Assembly (NCBI GenBank): GCA_014338405.1
Contig: JTDE01002903.1
Coordinates: forward strand, 1 to 64,000
Origin: Paragonimus skrjabini miyazakii
Lineage: Eukaryota; Platyhelminthes; Trematoda; Plagiorchiida; Troglotrematidae
Reading direction: 5' to 3'
DNA length: 64,000 bases
The translations under genes were made by a program, and so were the position numbers. Below, piece after piece: positions 11,712 through 23,227 of the stretch. The notes beneath the pieces are model-generated. The model was not told the origin of the DNA and did no database searches. It worked only from the letters and a program-made list of their open reading frames with translations. Each line of letters begins with the position of its first letter. Position 1 is the stretch's first letter.

Positions 11712-11890
11712 TGTTCACTGAGCTTGGCATTTAGATCGCAAACCTTTCAGTGCTAAACGAGGTGACAACATCACAAAGCCATGCGACGTTCCAATCCATA
11801 TACTCAGATTCATACTCACTGATGATATCACCTCGTTTGGGAATGAAACTTCTGCAATCCGAAGGTCAAGCCGGACGAACACTCGAACAT
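11712..11890. repeat. R2 repeat pair in inverted orientation
   Basis: The minus-oriented copy is at about 11,712-11,775 (plus strand GAGCTTGGCATTTAGATCGC). The plus-oriented copy is at about 11,818-11,890 (CTGATGATATCACCTCGTTT, then GGAATGAAAC). The arrangement matches the palindrome at 1.87-2.10 kb, but the arms are diverged and the spacer is only about 45 bp. Confidence 0.7.
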
Positions 11891-12315
11891 AGAACTCATC
11901 AGTCCGATCTACTAACTTCATGAACATCCCCAGCAATCAGAAACCTACACGGATGCGCGACGCTAAACACTGTTTGCTACTAAGACACATTTGCATGCAG
12001 AGGGGCACCCGTCTGCGAGCGTGTAATCTTTCTAGATGAACACCAAACTCGAAAGTATTAGACATTGAACCCATATATGGGTCATTGGCTTGAGTGAATT
12101 CTTGTTTAACTTACTGACTGCGGTTGTTACGAAATTTTCCACGTTTAAACGATCTTGCACCAACATGCTCTCCCCGGTATACATAGGTTGGTATGGACCA
12201 TTTTCAGTCCAAACAGAACTATGCACAATGTTATGCTGATGGTTTTATCAAGTTAGTACGCCTTTATAACAAACATTAATAGGGGGTCAAATATGAGCAT
12301 TATTTACACTAACGG

Positions 12316-12972
12316 TTACCCCAGATTGGGAGTGTACTGAACGGGGTCTATTTGTCGCGGCGGCTTCAATGTGGTGTACACTTGAGGAGAACATGGATGA
12401 TAGTTTTCTAACGCTGGTAATGTCAGGTGATCGCCATTCTGTTGATTCCATTCTGTCTCACTGCGTTCAGACATCTGTGGATGTAAGGAGATAACAGATC
12501 GTTGCGAATAGCTGCTCTCCTGGTTGTCACAATCAACGTGGTATTGCATTTCATGGTGAAGCCATGTAGATGAAAGGTTGCGTCCGGACATTAGGTCACA
12601 GGAAAATCCATATTCACAGTGCTTCGCCTGTTCAATACAGCCATAAGCGGGTGATCCACCGTGGTAAAGAACAGAATCAGATGAGCAAGTCCACTCGTTT
12701 GGTGATGACAAAAATATCAAATTTTGCTCAACACCTTCATTGGCTAAGCAGGGCATGTTTGGTTGATGACGGGCGGTTTGGTTTGGGGTTGAATCCTGGT
12801 ATTCAGCTAAACCCGTAGACCCTGGACAATTCCAGGATCGTTCAGTTTCAGTTTCAGAATTAACCTTGCATTTTGGGTAGCTTGACTTCAAATGGTTCCT
12901 AACACGTTCTCTTCCAGATGGCGACTGCGGAGTTCTTTCTCGTTGACGGTGATTTTTAAACCAATTGCTCAC
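12316..12972 (-). CDS. SIX4/5-like homeobox gene, C-terminal exon (homeodomain helix 3 plus tail)
   Basis: This is the last coding exon of a SIX-class homeobox transcription factor, a nuclear DNA-binding protein. It opens directly after a CAG acceptor (12,973-12,975, preceded by TGTGTTT) with V-S-N-W-F-K-N. That is the recognition helix of SIX homeodomains, with the invariant Trp48, Phe49 and Asn51. It then reads HRQRERTPQ, where the usual family sequence is RRQRDR. The exon encodes 218 residues and ends with TAA at 12,316. After the homeodomain the tail is Ser/Gln/Asn-rich and low in hydrophobic residues, as expected of a disordered activation region, and I recognise no further domain in it. 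The exon is phase 0 and joins in frame to the exon at 27,558-28,061, which ends LTFTQ. An intron at this point of the homeodomain is, as I recall, shared with vertebrate SIX genes. No clear polyadenylation signal is visible just downstream. Confidence 0.9.
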   Translation of the reverse strand: MSNWFKNHRQRERTPQSPSGRERVRNHLKSSYPKCKVNSETETERSWNCPGSTGLAEYQDSTPNQTARHQPNMPCLANEGVEQNLIFLSSPNEWTCSSDSVLYHGGSPAYGCIEQAKHCEYGFSCDLMSGRNLSSTWLHHEMQYHVDCDNQESSYSQRSVISLHPQMSERSETEWNQQNGDHLTLPALENYHPCSPQVYTTLKPPRQIDPVQYTPNLG

Positions 12973-13804
12973 CTGAAACACAGTAAAGACGGCCAAATGT
13001 AAAATTTCTCAAAATCGTTGGCACCAATCTGTTGTGGGCAAACAAAATCAGCAGTAGTATGTTGACATTCGATCGACTTCTCTCTCCCTCACACACGCAC
13101 ACGCATACAAGTCCGGTATCCATATACGGCGCGCTTATCCAATCACTTTCGTTAGCGATTATCATTCATATGATCAATTTCTGATAGTGTAACTTAATCA
13201 GACTTTTACAACGAGAGTTTACTTTAACAAGTTGTTTTCCGAGTCCATAAGCTAACACAGTAGACTGTACCGGTTGTATCGAAATGTGCGCTGGAAAAGA
13301 CCAATGGTCTTTCATCTAGCCACACAAGTGGACGGTTGTGGCATGAGTCCCTGACCAAAAGTCTCTTTGAAGGGGAAGCTACAGTTGTGTTTTAACTTGC
13401 CAGGCCAACGGTAGATACCGAATCAGTCCAAGTTAAATACTAGTTTGGACCTGATCGAAGTAGAAGATCTGGAGCCCTGGATGAGGTTGTCCTTTAATTC
13501 AGATTACAGCTATTTTTACAAATGGTAGCTGACGAAGCAATCGATTAACGCTTGGAAAATGGTTATACAATAATCATTGAGTCTCTACAGTGCAGAAGCC
13601 TCTGGAGGCTCGGTTGTTTGACATTTGGTTGGCCAATGACATCAGGGTATTCGGTACATGTCCGATTGGCTACAGTCGCATCATTCCGATTGGTGAGCAC
13701 GCAACCATAGCGTCTGGGCTAGCCATGGCCCGTGAACCAATTGTCAGTCCGAGTGCTTTGATCGCACCGGACGAAAACACATGATGCTTTGCAACAGTTC
13801 TTTT

Positions 13805-14010
13805 TGTGAATTTCAATAAAACAGTGAGAAGACGCAATTCATGTGATGTTCTCCAGAGTGACATTTCGTACATTCTGATTACACATGGACATGTAACTAA
13901 TTTTAAACGAGTCAACATTTCACAGAGTGGAAGTCATGGTTTAAGGGATTAAACAGACGGACACAAGAAGTGAGAGTGAAAATTGTGAGAATGCCGACCA
14001 CCAAGGTGGC
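13805..14010 (+). repeat. Left inverted repeat flanking the Penelope copy
   Basis: Contains AGTCATGGTTTAAGGGATTA and GTGAGAGTGAAAATTGTGAG. The reverse complements of these are found, with few changes, at 15,340-15,548. Confidence 0.85.
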
Positions 14011-15339
14011 CGCAGCGTCAGCACAAATTATTTTTGAACACACAGGAGGGGACTATGACGTTTGATAGCCAATGCCTCAGCAAACTGAGTATGCGTTTCC
14101 GAAAAGTCACCGAATATGTCTTAGACACTTTGACTCTGTGTCCTGTTTGGATGATGTGCCTTGCAGCTGACGATACTGGGTACCGTCCGTCGGCATTTAT
14201 ATAGGCGCCTGGTGTTTCGAACTAACTTTCCCACCATTTGGTAACACGCTACTTGGTACGAACAGCTAGTTGTCGGTTTGTCTTCCCTATGTAGCCCATA
14301 ATGCAGGTACACGAAAATTTGTGTAAACAGTAGGATGTGACAGACGTAGTGTTTGTTCTTAAGCAGGGCGAATGGCAGAGTTCTTGTTCGCTGTACTATA
14401 CACAGTTTTGCAGCGTTACATATCTTGGATACAGCGGCTATTAGACGCTTCTTCGTCACTTTTGACCACCTGTTTCTTAAAAACGAGAGTTTTAAATTGA
14501 CCGTCCTCTTCGGTATCTCTTTTACCTCTACTGTTGGGATAATGACTCTGCGGTACTTTCTAATAAATTGCAGGGGTACCCGCTGACCGGCAGTGTGCTG
14601 CCAGTAAGTTTAACTCTGGTTCTAGGTTGTCTTATGTGTAAATCCCGTGTTCTGTGGAAAAGCATCCTGACTACACTTCTCTTATACTGTACAGAACACG
14701 AGCTTCCGAAATGTCCTCCCCAGATAGGCTTTTTATGGACGGATCTTTCTACCGTACCGTGTGATCTTTGAATGCTTAGAATATCCGGGTAAGGAAGGCA
14801 GCCATTCCCTTCGTTCTCTCCCGTCAATTTTAAGTTCGGATGATCCTGGTTAAACTGCATACTTGAGTCAGTTAAACTCTTAAAAACGGCTAGAATACCA
14901 TCTACGTAGAGTCTGTTTTGATAGCGCCGGTTTTGACAGGCTTTCGCATAATGTGGATTATAATTTAGCCACGAGGAAATCCGTTAGAAATGGATCCAGC
15001 GAACTGTCCATCGCAACCCAGTCCATCAGTCAAAAATTCTACGACTGGAAATTGGATCTTACATTATGTATACATAGAAGTGACAATGGTTTCAGTATGA
15101 TCACGGGAATGGGAAATGGATCACTGTTGTCTACAATAAATCGCCAAATGCCATCAACCGTTTCGTAGGGGGGAATATTAGTAAACACGAACGTGACATC
15201 AAATGAACCTATCAGTCTGTTTCGGACATTTAAACCATCCATACAATTAACAAGTTCGAAACCGTCCTTCAGATTGTACTTACTGAATTGTCTTTGATTG
15301 GTTCAAACAAATCAGCTAGCCAATGCGCTAATTTATGCT

Positions 15340-15548
15340 GCAGTGCGGTAGTCGGCATTCTCACAATTTTCACTCTCACTTCTTGTATCCGTCTGTTTAA
15401 TCTCTTAAACCATGACTTCCAGTCTGTGAAATGTTGACTCGTTTAAAATTAGTTACATGTCCATGTGTAATCAGAATGTACGAAATGCTACTCTGGAGGA
15501 CATCACATGAATTGCGTCTTCTCGTTGTTTCATTCAACATTACGGGTT
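15340..15548 (-). repeat. Right inverted repeat flanking the Penelope copy
   Basis: On the minus strand this reads GAAGTCATGGTTTAAGAGAT, then GTGAGAGTGAAAATTGTGAG, continuing directly into the RT frame (MPTTALQHKLAHW). It is therefore contiguous with the element's 5' coding side. Confidence 0.85.
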
Positions 15549-15549
15549 A

Positions 15550-16590
15550 CCAGATTTTGTGTTAGTAAATCGGAGACATCGTGACCAAGCTAATCGTATA
15601 GTCCCTGTGTATACATCTGTTTCACGTCTTTTGTCACTCAGTAAAGTTGTGTCCTGCTGATCAATGACACACAGAGTTAACCGCATTCGTTTATTCAGAT
15701 TAGCAGTTGATAACGAAGCACAATGTTAGATTGGGGTGCAGCTTAACTGTTAAATACCTAACTGCATTGAAAACCTATAACTGCATTGATGCAATATAAA
15801 GAAGTCAACTCTATGGATTCCGCGGTCAGTCATCGCATGTTCAGTCCCTTTTATGTTACGGCTATTTTGCACAGTTGAATTACCTCAACAGAACAAGCTC
15901 CAGCAGTGATGTCTATACTTCTTCAGTTAACCGAAAACTACTCATTGGAGTCATGAGAACAAATTGAAAAGCACTGCTTCCTTTGTGCTTCAGACCATCA
16001 GACTAACTGAACCACAACAAACATGACGCTGTGTGCCAGGTTTTGCTAGAAAGGCGACCGGTGACGAGATTACTGACCGCATGGTTGTCAGCAGGGAATA
16101 CAAACTCGGGAATTTTGGGCATCCGAACGCATTTCTGGGCACGAGTTGGATTTAAATTCAGCCTTACACAGTGCCTTACCAATAAAATGCACCCGGGTAG
16201 CCATCTTGTATGAAAGCTTTCTGCAGTCATCCTTCGTGGTTGAACGATAGTCTGATTAAAACAGTTCCAAATGCTACTGCTGTTTCTTTAACCAAACAGA
16301 GGAAACGAACCTTGCCCCCTGTTTTGTTGTTCCCATGATTTTTTCGGAACGAAATACACTGTGCAATGGGTCGAAATTCATATTCGCTTACTCACGGATC
16401 CAACTTCTCTCAGTTGAAAGCATCGCTAACGCATCAACTGATCAATCCATGGAAAAAATAACGGTTTTTCAGCCACCGTTGATCAACTGAAGACAATCGC
16501 TTTAATTTGGTTTATATATACTGGTCACTAGATTATCGATCGAAGTGAAAAAGAGCGGTACTCTTTCTCCTTTGAAAGTAACCCGACAGT
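15550..16590. other. Intronic sequence, nothing supported
   Basis: AT-rich intron of the SIX gene without recognised features. Confidence 0.45.
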
Positions 16591-16599
16591 GTGAGTGTT

Positions 16600-16790
16600 A
16601 TTCACATTGGACTGTGACCAAACACTTAGACATAATAACTCGGTCATGCGAAGTATGAGGTCGATCGAGTAGTGCTTTCTATGATCGCCTCACAGCTACG
16701 AGCCTTGAAGAGCAGGATATGCGTTGCTGATGTGTTCTAATCAATAAACCAAGGTTGAGTCTGATGCTCCCGGCTGACCGTTTGTTTTTC
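16600..16790 (+). mobile_element. SINE-A copy, old and decayed
   Basis: CATAATAACTCGGTCATGCG and GAGGTCGATCGAGTAGTGC align with the 5' and A-box part of the 9.4-9.6 kb copy. AGGATATGCGTTGCTGATGT corresponds to the start of its ribozyme, with the core already mutated. Confidence 0.5.
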
Positions 16791-16794
16791 TTGT

Positions 16795-18425
16795 TTCCAC
16801 CTACCATCAGAGAAAGAAGTAACCAGAAACACCTGCAGAAGCTGCCGTATTAACCAAGTGTATGGCTGTCAGAGGACTATCACATATAATTGTATGAATT
16901 TAGGGAGAACAGTGAAAGTAAGTGTTCAACATGTTGATCGTGAGTTGGTTTTCAAATAAATACTTGATTTCGAAAAGACAATGCAAGTGTGAACACTGTT
17001 TTGCAACATTTTTTGCTTCATTCCAAAGTAGTAAAATATTCATTAACCAGTAAGTTTATCAGTTTGTTAACGAATGGTTTTCTTTCCAGTACGGCTTAAA
17101 GAAAGAATCCTGATGGACGACCTGATGATGACCTGAATTCATAAGAGCCAGCCATACTTGTTTGTTGCTGATTGACAAGATTTTGACTAAATTCGGGAAA
17201 AACAGCTGCATAATAAGGCGGAGCATCATCCAATTAAGGTCATGTGCTAGAATGGCATACTCTAGTCATCTGGATTAGCAATGGCGATAGGAAATCCGGC
17301 AACTTTTGTAGATATGAGGGACTTGAAATGAGTCACAATGCCGATATTAATTCACCAGTAACTTTTCTGTCAGGGGAAGGTAGATCTGCAATCTTATTTC
17401 CCAGGACTAACCTCTGTGCATGACAAGTTAATTCCCCTTAGGCTCTCAGTATTCCAGTAATGCAGTTGTTGATAGAATCCATTCAACTGGCTGATTGCTC
17501 TTCCACTAGACAGGATGAAGTGAACGTCAGTAAACATGTATTCGGTGGGTTACAATTTTAGTTTTTTACTTTCAATGTTCACACTCATTTTTAAAGTAGC
17601 CCTTGCATCCATAGACCTGAATATCTGAGTGCAAGCCTTGGGAATCATCATGCGTCGACGTGACTATCTTTGATCAAAGCGTTTAGAGACTACCTCTGAA
17701 GCTCGGTAATTAACACTAAAACTGTATCTTAACCTTCGTTATCGCTGTTGGCTGCGAAAAAATCAGCGCATCTACTCGCTCTGACCGACATGATAGTCGG
17801 ACAAAGTGGTCGAGTCCGTGAGACATTCATGTGCTCAGCGTCCGCGCAATAAATACCGTCATATGGATTTTCGGTAACCTATAAATACGGACAGGAGCAG
17901 ACTGACATCTAATTGGGTCCTGTGTGATTACACCAGTCGGAATGATAATTGACCCAAGTTACACCGACGTGAGATACTAATTTAGTCAAAGGTTCGTGAC
18001 ACATGTTTGCGTGATTAGACAAAAAGTCGTCGACCTTCTTGAAAGTACAACTCAGAGCATTTTTTATACAAGGCCGAATGATGGATGGTAACCAGATGAA
18101 CTGTTGGCATTCGTTTAAGGACATATGAACAATGATTAATAGCAAGAGCAAATTGTTTCATCCATTCTACATAAATGGATGCTGCGCTAATTGCAAAGCA
18201 TATATATAGTACGTGTGAGTTGGGCATTGCATACTATGCCGTGTATTTTATAGACATACCCACACATGCTAACGCACCATTGTGGTTTCATTTCTTTTAA
18301 GCAAGAACATTTTCGACACAGATGTCGAACGCTTCATGTCCAACTAGAAATCCACATATCTACTCTATACATGTCTAATTAAACTTTCCATGACCACTTA
18401 CCAGTCTGTAGGTTACATATTATAT
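16795..18425. other. Intronic sequence, nothing supported
   Basis: Low-information AT-rich intron sequence. Short frames only. Confidence 0.45.
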
Positions 18426-18429
18426 TTGG

Positions 18430-19665
18430 GTTGTTCTGGATGACTTGAACGCCGGAGTTGGGCACGACTCGGTAGCCTGACCGGGAGTCCTCGGACCCTA
18501 CGACACTGGTTTAGTCAACGAGAACGGTGATCGTCTGCTCCACCTGTGTGCTACTCACGAGCTGGCTATCATGATCACCCGATTCCAGCTGGATGCGAGC
18601 GACATCACGGCGTGGACTCATCATCGGTCATCACCATCGATATGACTGTGTGATTGTGCAGCACCGCGACATTCGTGAAGTGCATATCATCTGGGTGATG
18701 CGCGGTGCTGAATGGAGCACCGATTATAGACTGGTCAGGACCAAATTGTTTATTCGTGTTTATAAGCCCGCTTTTTGTAGATCATCAGGACAACGGCAGA
18801 AGTTGGATGTAAAACGACTGGAAAACTGCGAGACGAATACTGCTTTTCACCTTGCAGTCGCAGCTCGTCTGCACGACGCTCCTGTATACACAACCCCTGA
18901 GGGTATGTGACAGTTCGTCAAGGAACGGATCACGGCAGCAGCCACCGATAAGATCGATCTCAAACGACAGAAACGTCCGGACTGGTTTTACGACAACAAC
19001 GTGGTTATCGTTGAATTGATACAAGAGAAGAATGCTGCGTTTGCTGCCTCCACAATGGACTCAGACAATGAAGCGAAGGAGGCCACGTTCCGGAGTATCC
19101 GCAGTCAACTGACCGAGCGTGTCCGCGGAATCAAGGACAAATGGTGGAGAAAGCAAGGTGAGCGGATGCAGGGCTTCGCATATCGTTGACAACGTAAAGA
19201 GTTCCGCGAGTCGGTTAAGGCGATCTTCGGTCCAACGGTCCGGTCCACCATGGCACTGGTAGACGTGGACACCGGCTGTTCGTGCACCCAGTCCGGGGAC
19301 ATTATGAAGGTCTGGCACAAACACTTTGGTAGCTTACTAAGCTGCTCTGTTACCATGAATTGGGTAACCGTGAACAGCCTGTCGCAACAAGCTACCAGAT
19401 CTTCCCTTGCTGTTGCCCCGGATTTATTGCATTTGCAGAGAGCGATTGGTCAACTGCACAACGGGAAGGCAACAGGCGAAGATGGATTAGCAGGTGGGAT
19501 CATGAAGAATGGCGGACCAGCGCTGGAACGTGTACTGCTCCAGCTGGTTTACTCCATCTGGGAGCACGAGATGGTGCCTCAAGAATTCTTTAAAAGACTG
19601 CCCTTCAACATTCTTTCAAGTTGGGGCTCTGGAAGTCAACAGGTGTTCCAAACGGTTATGCCATA
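18430..19665 (+). mobile_element. RTE-like non-LTR retrotransposon: end of endonuclease to early RT (degenerate)
   Basis: From 18,430 the plus strand reads VVLDDLNAGVGHDSVA (the GDFNA block of the endonuclease, with Gly-Asp changed). It continues GVLGPYDTGLVNENGDRLL and LCATHELAIMITRFQLD. After frameshifts come YDCVIVQHRDIREVHI, WSTDYRLVRTKL (the SDH block with Ser-Asp-His altered to Thr-Asp-Tyr), QKLDVKRLENCETNTAF and VVIVELIQEKNAAFAA. Then follow GIKDKWWRKQGERMQGFAYR, a TGA, and EFRESVKAIFGPTVRSTMAL, LQRAIGQLHNGKATGEDGL and LLQLVYSIWEHEMVPQEF, which is the start of the RT. It then stops, so the catalytic RT half is missing. It represents a different family from the copy at 1-1,014. Confidence 0.85.
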
Positions 19666-19669
19666 AACG

Positions 19670-22630
19670 ATCGGCTGAATTCAGGCTGACTGTTTCACTA
19701 GGGAGCATAGTGGCCCGTAATTGTATCCCGCCCAATGGCCAGTCTGAGGTTTCGGCAACCGGAAGTGTCTGTTCATCACACTTACAGATAGAACGTAATC
19801 ACCCTATTGCACTACGACGAACTAGTGCTACGGAGTTAGCATTTCGACATGACAGCAGCCGGTCCATCATATGATGTCGCGGCTTACTTAGTCGAGATTG
19901 CCAGCTTGTGTGAAACTGAATTAGGAGAATAATGGGAGTGGTTTACAGTCAGTTTTAGACAACCCACCGTCGACAGGAGCGAGACTATGTACCGATGATA
20001 TGCACCTGCAAGGCGCTCGGACTTGATTCAAAAATATTCGTCGATTAACCATTGTGGCTTCGATGGTTAGAAGTTGTGCACTGACGATTGCATAATAACG
20101 GCAACGAAAACATGGTTAGGATTGTATGAAGGAAGAGCTCAATACAGCTGAGGACTTTTGTGCTCGAGAGCCATGTGGAAAGAAGCACTCCATGGAACTT
20201 CTTTTGGAAGTCTAAGTTTGAGGTAACTAACTCCTGATTTTACGGCGACCGTTAATGCCGTTAAAAAGTCGCATCGAACTCATAAACTATATGATAAATA
20301 GATCCGAAAAATTGTGCATCAAATTCTGGGTGGTTGTCGACCTTACGAAAAATTCGTCTATAACATGTTACCGTATTTGGGCTTTTGTGATGTGATCGAT
20401 TTTTGCTAGATGATGTCATTCTGATACTGGTAGATGAGCATAAAAAATATCACGTAGTAACACCATTTTCTTATAAGTTATTTCTTGACTGGGTTACTGT
20501 TGAAGACAGGAATTATTATATAGGGAACGCACTATAAAACCGTGGGGCACTACAAGAGATTTACACGGAGATACTCTCATTGAACGACAGAGTTTTCATC
20601 GGGTCGATATCAGTCAACAGTTATTAGTCTTTTCCCAGAGAAAACGAGGAAAAGCCGCTTGTCTACTCTCCATCCTACACAGAAAGTCAGATATCAGAAA
20701 GCCAACTGTTACTGAGTTTTAACAAAAGAGTAAGTACGAATTCGGCATGGCGGACAACACGCTTTGAATACACAACTGTTGGTTGATACCGTGGCTGGTT
20801 GCTGCTTGAGAGAACACCTTAGAAATTGTGGTTTCAAGTGCTTGGAGTTGTTACAAGAAAGCTGCGAATGTATCGATTGACAGAAATGGTTTCCCTTTGA
20901 GATTGATCGATCAGTTGTGTGGAAAACATCATTCATCACAGGATATTCACTCAGACTACAACTCAATACAGCCGTCTCCAGTAAGAGAATAATGTACCAA
21001 ATCATGAACTGCAAAAAATAAAAGCATTTTTGTTTGTCTTCGATGGGAGAGGACTGCACAAGCCTCGGGTACATCCAATGAGAAGCCACTGTATGAACAT
21101 CCTGAACTGCTAATGCTACTCCAAGGGGCATTGTTTTAGGACAATCTGTGTGCCGATACAGTGCGGTACACGTTGTTTCCTGTTTGTTAGCCTGTTCCAT
21201 TCATACAGGTCACCCTCACAAGTGTTAGCCGATATTCACGTTGCAACACGTTTCACATCAGTATTGACCACTGGAAGCATTTGGTGGTCTATCCAAATCG
21301 TGAACATTGTGTTTGAATAATTAGGAAAACAACAGAGCAAAAAGTTGTTTGCCCACAATCCGATGCTTATAAGTGAACGAATCGTTCCATTTGGATATCT
21401 TGCTGGTTCCAAGCGCCTGAATCCAAAGTTTCAACTGCTGGCGAGTTGGCCGTTATTCAAAACGTTGCAATTTCCTTGTACCAATATTCCCACAATCAGG
21501 GACCCGAAACTAAAATCTGATATGGAAATCCTTTCACAGGAATCCCAACTGAAAGGCTTACCCGAACACAAACCTCATAACCGAGTCACGTTAGCGAACG
21601 ACTCCAACAAACCGCTATGACCACAGTTGTGTTGATTGGCACATGCAGCCTTAACAACCTAAGTGTCCTAACACGTGACACATTCGAAGCGCTATACTAG
21701 TTACTTAGACTACTCGGACTATCCACATATAGGTACGTCATACCAATGAACTCAGAATACTGGCGTAAATGGACCTTTTCTCTAATGATTAGCCTTCGTC
21801 TGCAAGATAGGTGAAATCCTCGTTATTACTTCTCATCTTATCAGCTTAATACAAAATCACGTTCACAAAAGCTTATCCTGTTTGTTCGAAAGCCACTCAA
21901 AATAACCACACTATATACGAAGTATGAGGAGGAACTACTCTTATTGGTTTGTGTGTGTAAACCTTGGGAACTTTGTTTGGGGCGTCTAACAGTGAGAATC
22001 TCCGGGTTATGTTGTGAAGAAACTTATTTTGAGAGCTAGCGAATTCTAGTCGAGCTACCAGTTCGCTGTGGATAGTACTGTCAAATTCATTTGCAAAGGG
22101 CTGTGCTATCCCTCTCGATCTGTGAGGGGGCGGATGCAATCAATCCTAACAACCCGAAATAGTTGTCGAATGTTCCCCACATAGGAGTTAATGAAACTTC
22201 ATGCTCTGTGCTGGATTTTACATAGCCTCCCTTTCTAAGATGTCTACAATGCATTCACAATGGCGTTTCTATTAGAGTTGTTCAATGCTTGCTCTCTGAG
22301 GCATGGTCACTTACATGATAGGCCAATGTCAGATGCAGTCGATCATAAATATAGGGTCGTTGTTCAGATCGCATTCGTTTGAACCAGTGAGGATGGCAGA
22401 ACGGTCATTGGAACAGGTAGCTCGGTCAAGTTACCTTAAGTGGGTGCGCTTTTTAAGTGATTCCACGTACTGGACGTTATGCCTGGAGAAATGATAGCCT
22501 CGTAGGAGCTTGATGGATGAGAGTCACGAATTGAGAGCATATTTGAACAAGGAATATCTTACTTCTTCAACAGACTGTATGCATACATTTGCTCCTTTGT
22601 CGATCATGGCTGACACTTACACAGGTTTAC
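19670..22630. other. Intronic sequence, nothing supported
   Basis: No domain, tRNA or repeat copy is recognised here. A 163-codon minus-strand frame at 20,709-21,200 has a chance-like composition (see rejected items). Confidence 0.45.
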
Positions 22631-22639
22631 GTATAAGTA

Positions 22640-23012
22640 TCAATATGACTTGAACATCACCCACAGTTGGTCGCAACTGTCGCATTCTCATAGACTTTCC
22701 AGTCGGCCACTTTCGAAAACAAACACTAGACTCCAGTTTCGCCCTCATTAGAGCTCGTCAGTAGTGCACATCTTTGCTACTGCCGGGACTAGAACGGCGG
22801 CCACGCTGTTCATGAGGAAACCGTGTTCACCACTGTGCCACTGACCTCACTCTAGGCGTGACCGAATGACCATATCTGAATGCCCAACCACTTTTGAACG
22901 TTAATAGTGATCAACCTGCCTGATCACCTCAACAAGAGATAGAATCACTGTCTGTTGACTCCAAACAATAAACCGGCGATTAGGACTTCCTAGATAGGTC
23001 GAATTCTCCGAT
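22640..23012 (-). mobile_element. SINE-A, near full-length copy
   Basis: On the minus strand this begins near 23,012 (GAAGTCCTAATCG) and has the A-box TGGCACAGTGG, the B-box-like GTTCTAGTCCC, the ribozyme at 22,723-22,767 and the tail GGGTGATGTTCAA. The A-box fits the pol III consensus exactly and the B-box has one mismatch, so the head is tRNA-derived. It lacks the inverted arm seen at 9.2 kb, and I found no convincing flanking duplication. It lies in the SIX intron, in the same orientation as the gene, so it would be present in the pre-mRNA in sense. Confidence 0.85.
22723..22767 (-). ncRNA. Hammerhead ribozyme, type I, apparently intact, in the SIX intron
   Basis: On the minus strand: GCACTA, CTGACGA, GCTCT-AATG-AGGGC, GAAA, AC-TGGA-GT, cleavage triplet GTC, TAGTGT. 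Stem I pairs over six positions and stem II over five (one U-G). All core residues are present. It is on the transcribed strand of the host gene, so cleavage of the pre-mRNA is possible in principle. Confidence 0.88.
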
Positions 23013-23227
23013 TTCATTAAACCTGATAGAAGGGAGATTTTACAGTGACTACATTTTTTGCTACAGACCTGCCAGTAGGTTTATTGGATAGCCCAACATA
23101 CACTTTTCCTTGAGAGAACACCTGTTCGGGGTTGTTTTTCGACTCTGTTATTAGTTTGTCTCAGTTTCATCTGAAAAGAGATTACATATTCACTAGCCCC
23201 AGAAGATTACATTTTCAGACATAATGA

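Larger units (their letters stand above)
13805..15548 (-). mobile_element. Penelope-like element copy (degenerate) flanked by long inverted repeats, inside the SIX intron
   Basis: Read leftwards from about 15,360, the minus strand encodes LQHKLAHWLADLFEPIKD, GSFDVTFVFTNIPPYETVD (catalytic block with the first Asp), DSDPFPIPVIILKPLSLLC and NFQS. The VAMGSPL-type block follows in decayed form around 15,000. Next come GCLPYPDILSIQRSHGTVER and SVQYKRSVVRMLFHR (14,528-14,860). Last are RTRTLPFALLKNK and SYQVACYQ...LVRNTRRLYKC (14,121-14,459), which correspond to the linker and the start of the GIY-YIG region. Several stops and frameshifts make it non-functional. Outer repeats at about 13,805-14,010 and 15,340-15,548 are inverted copies of each other. 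Confidence 0.85.

Noticed and set aside
20709..21200. 163-codon open frame on the minus strand
   Set aside because: No family resemblance, irregular composition and no splice context; it lies in the SIX intron. Probably chance.
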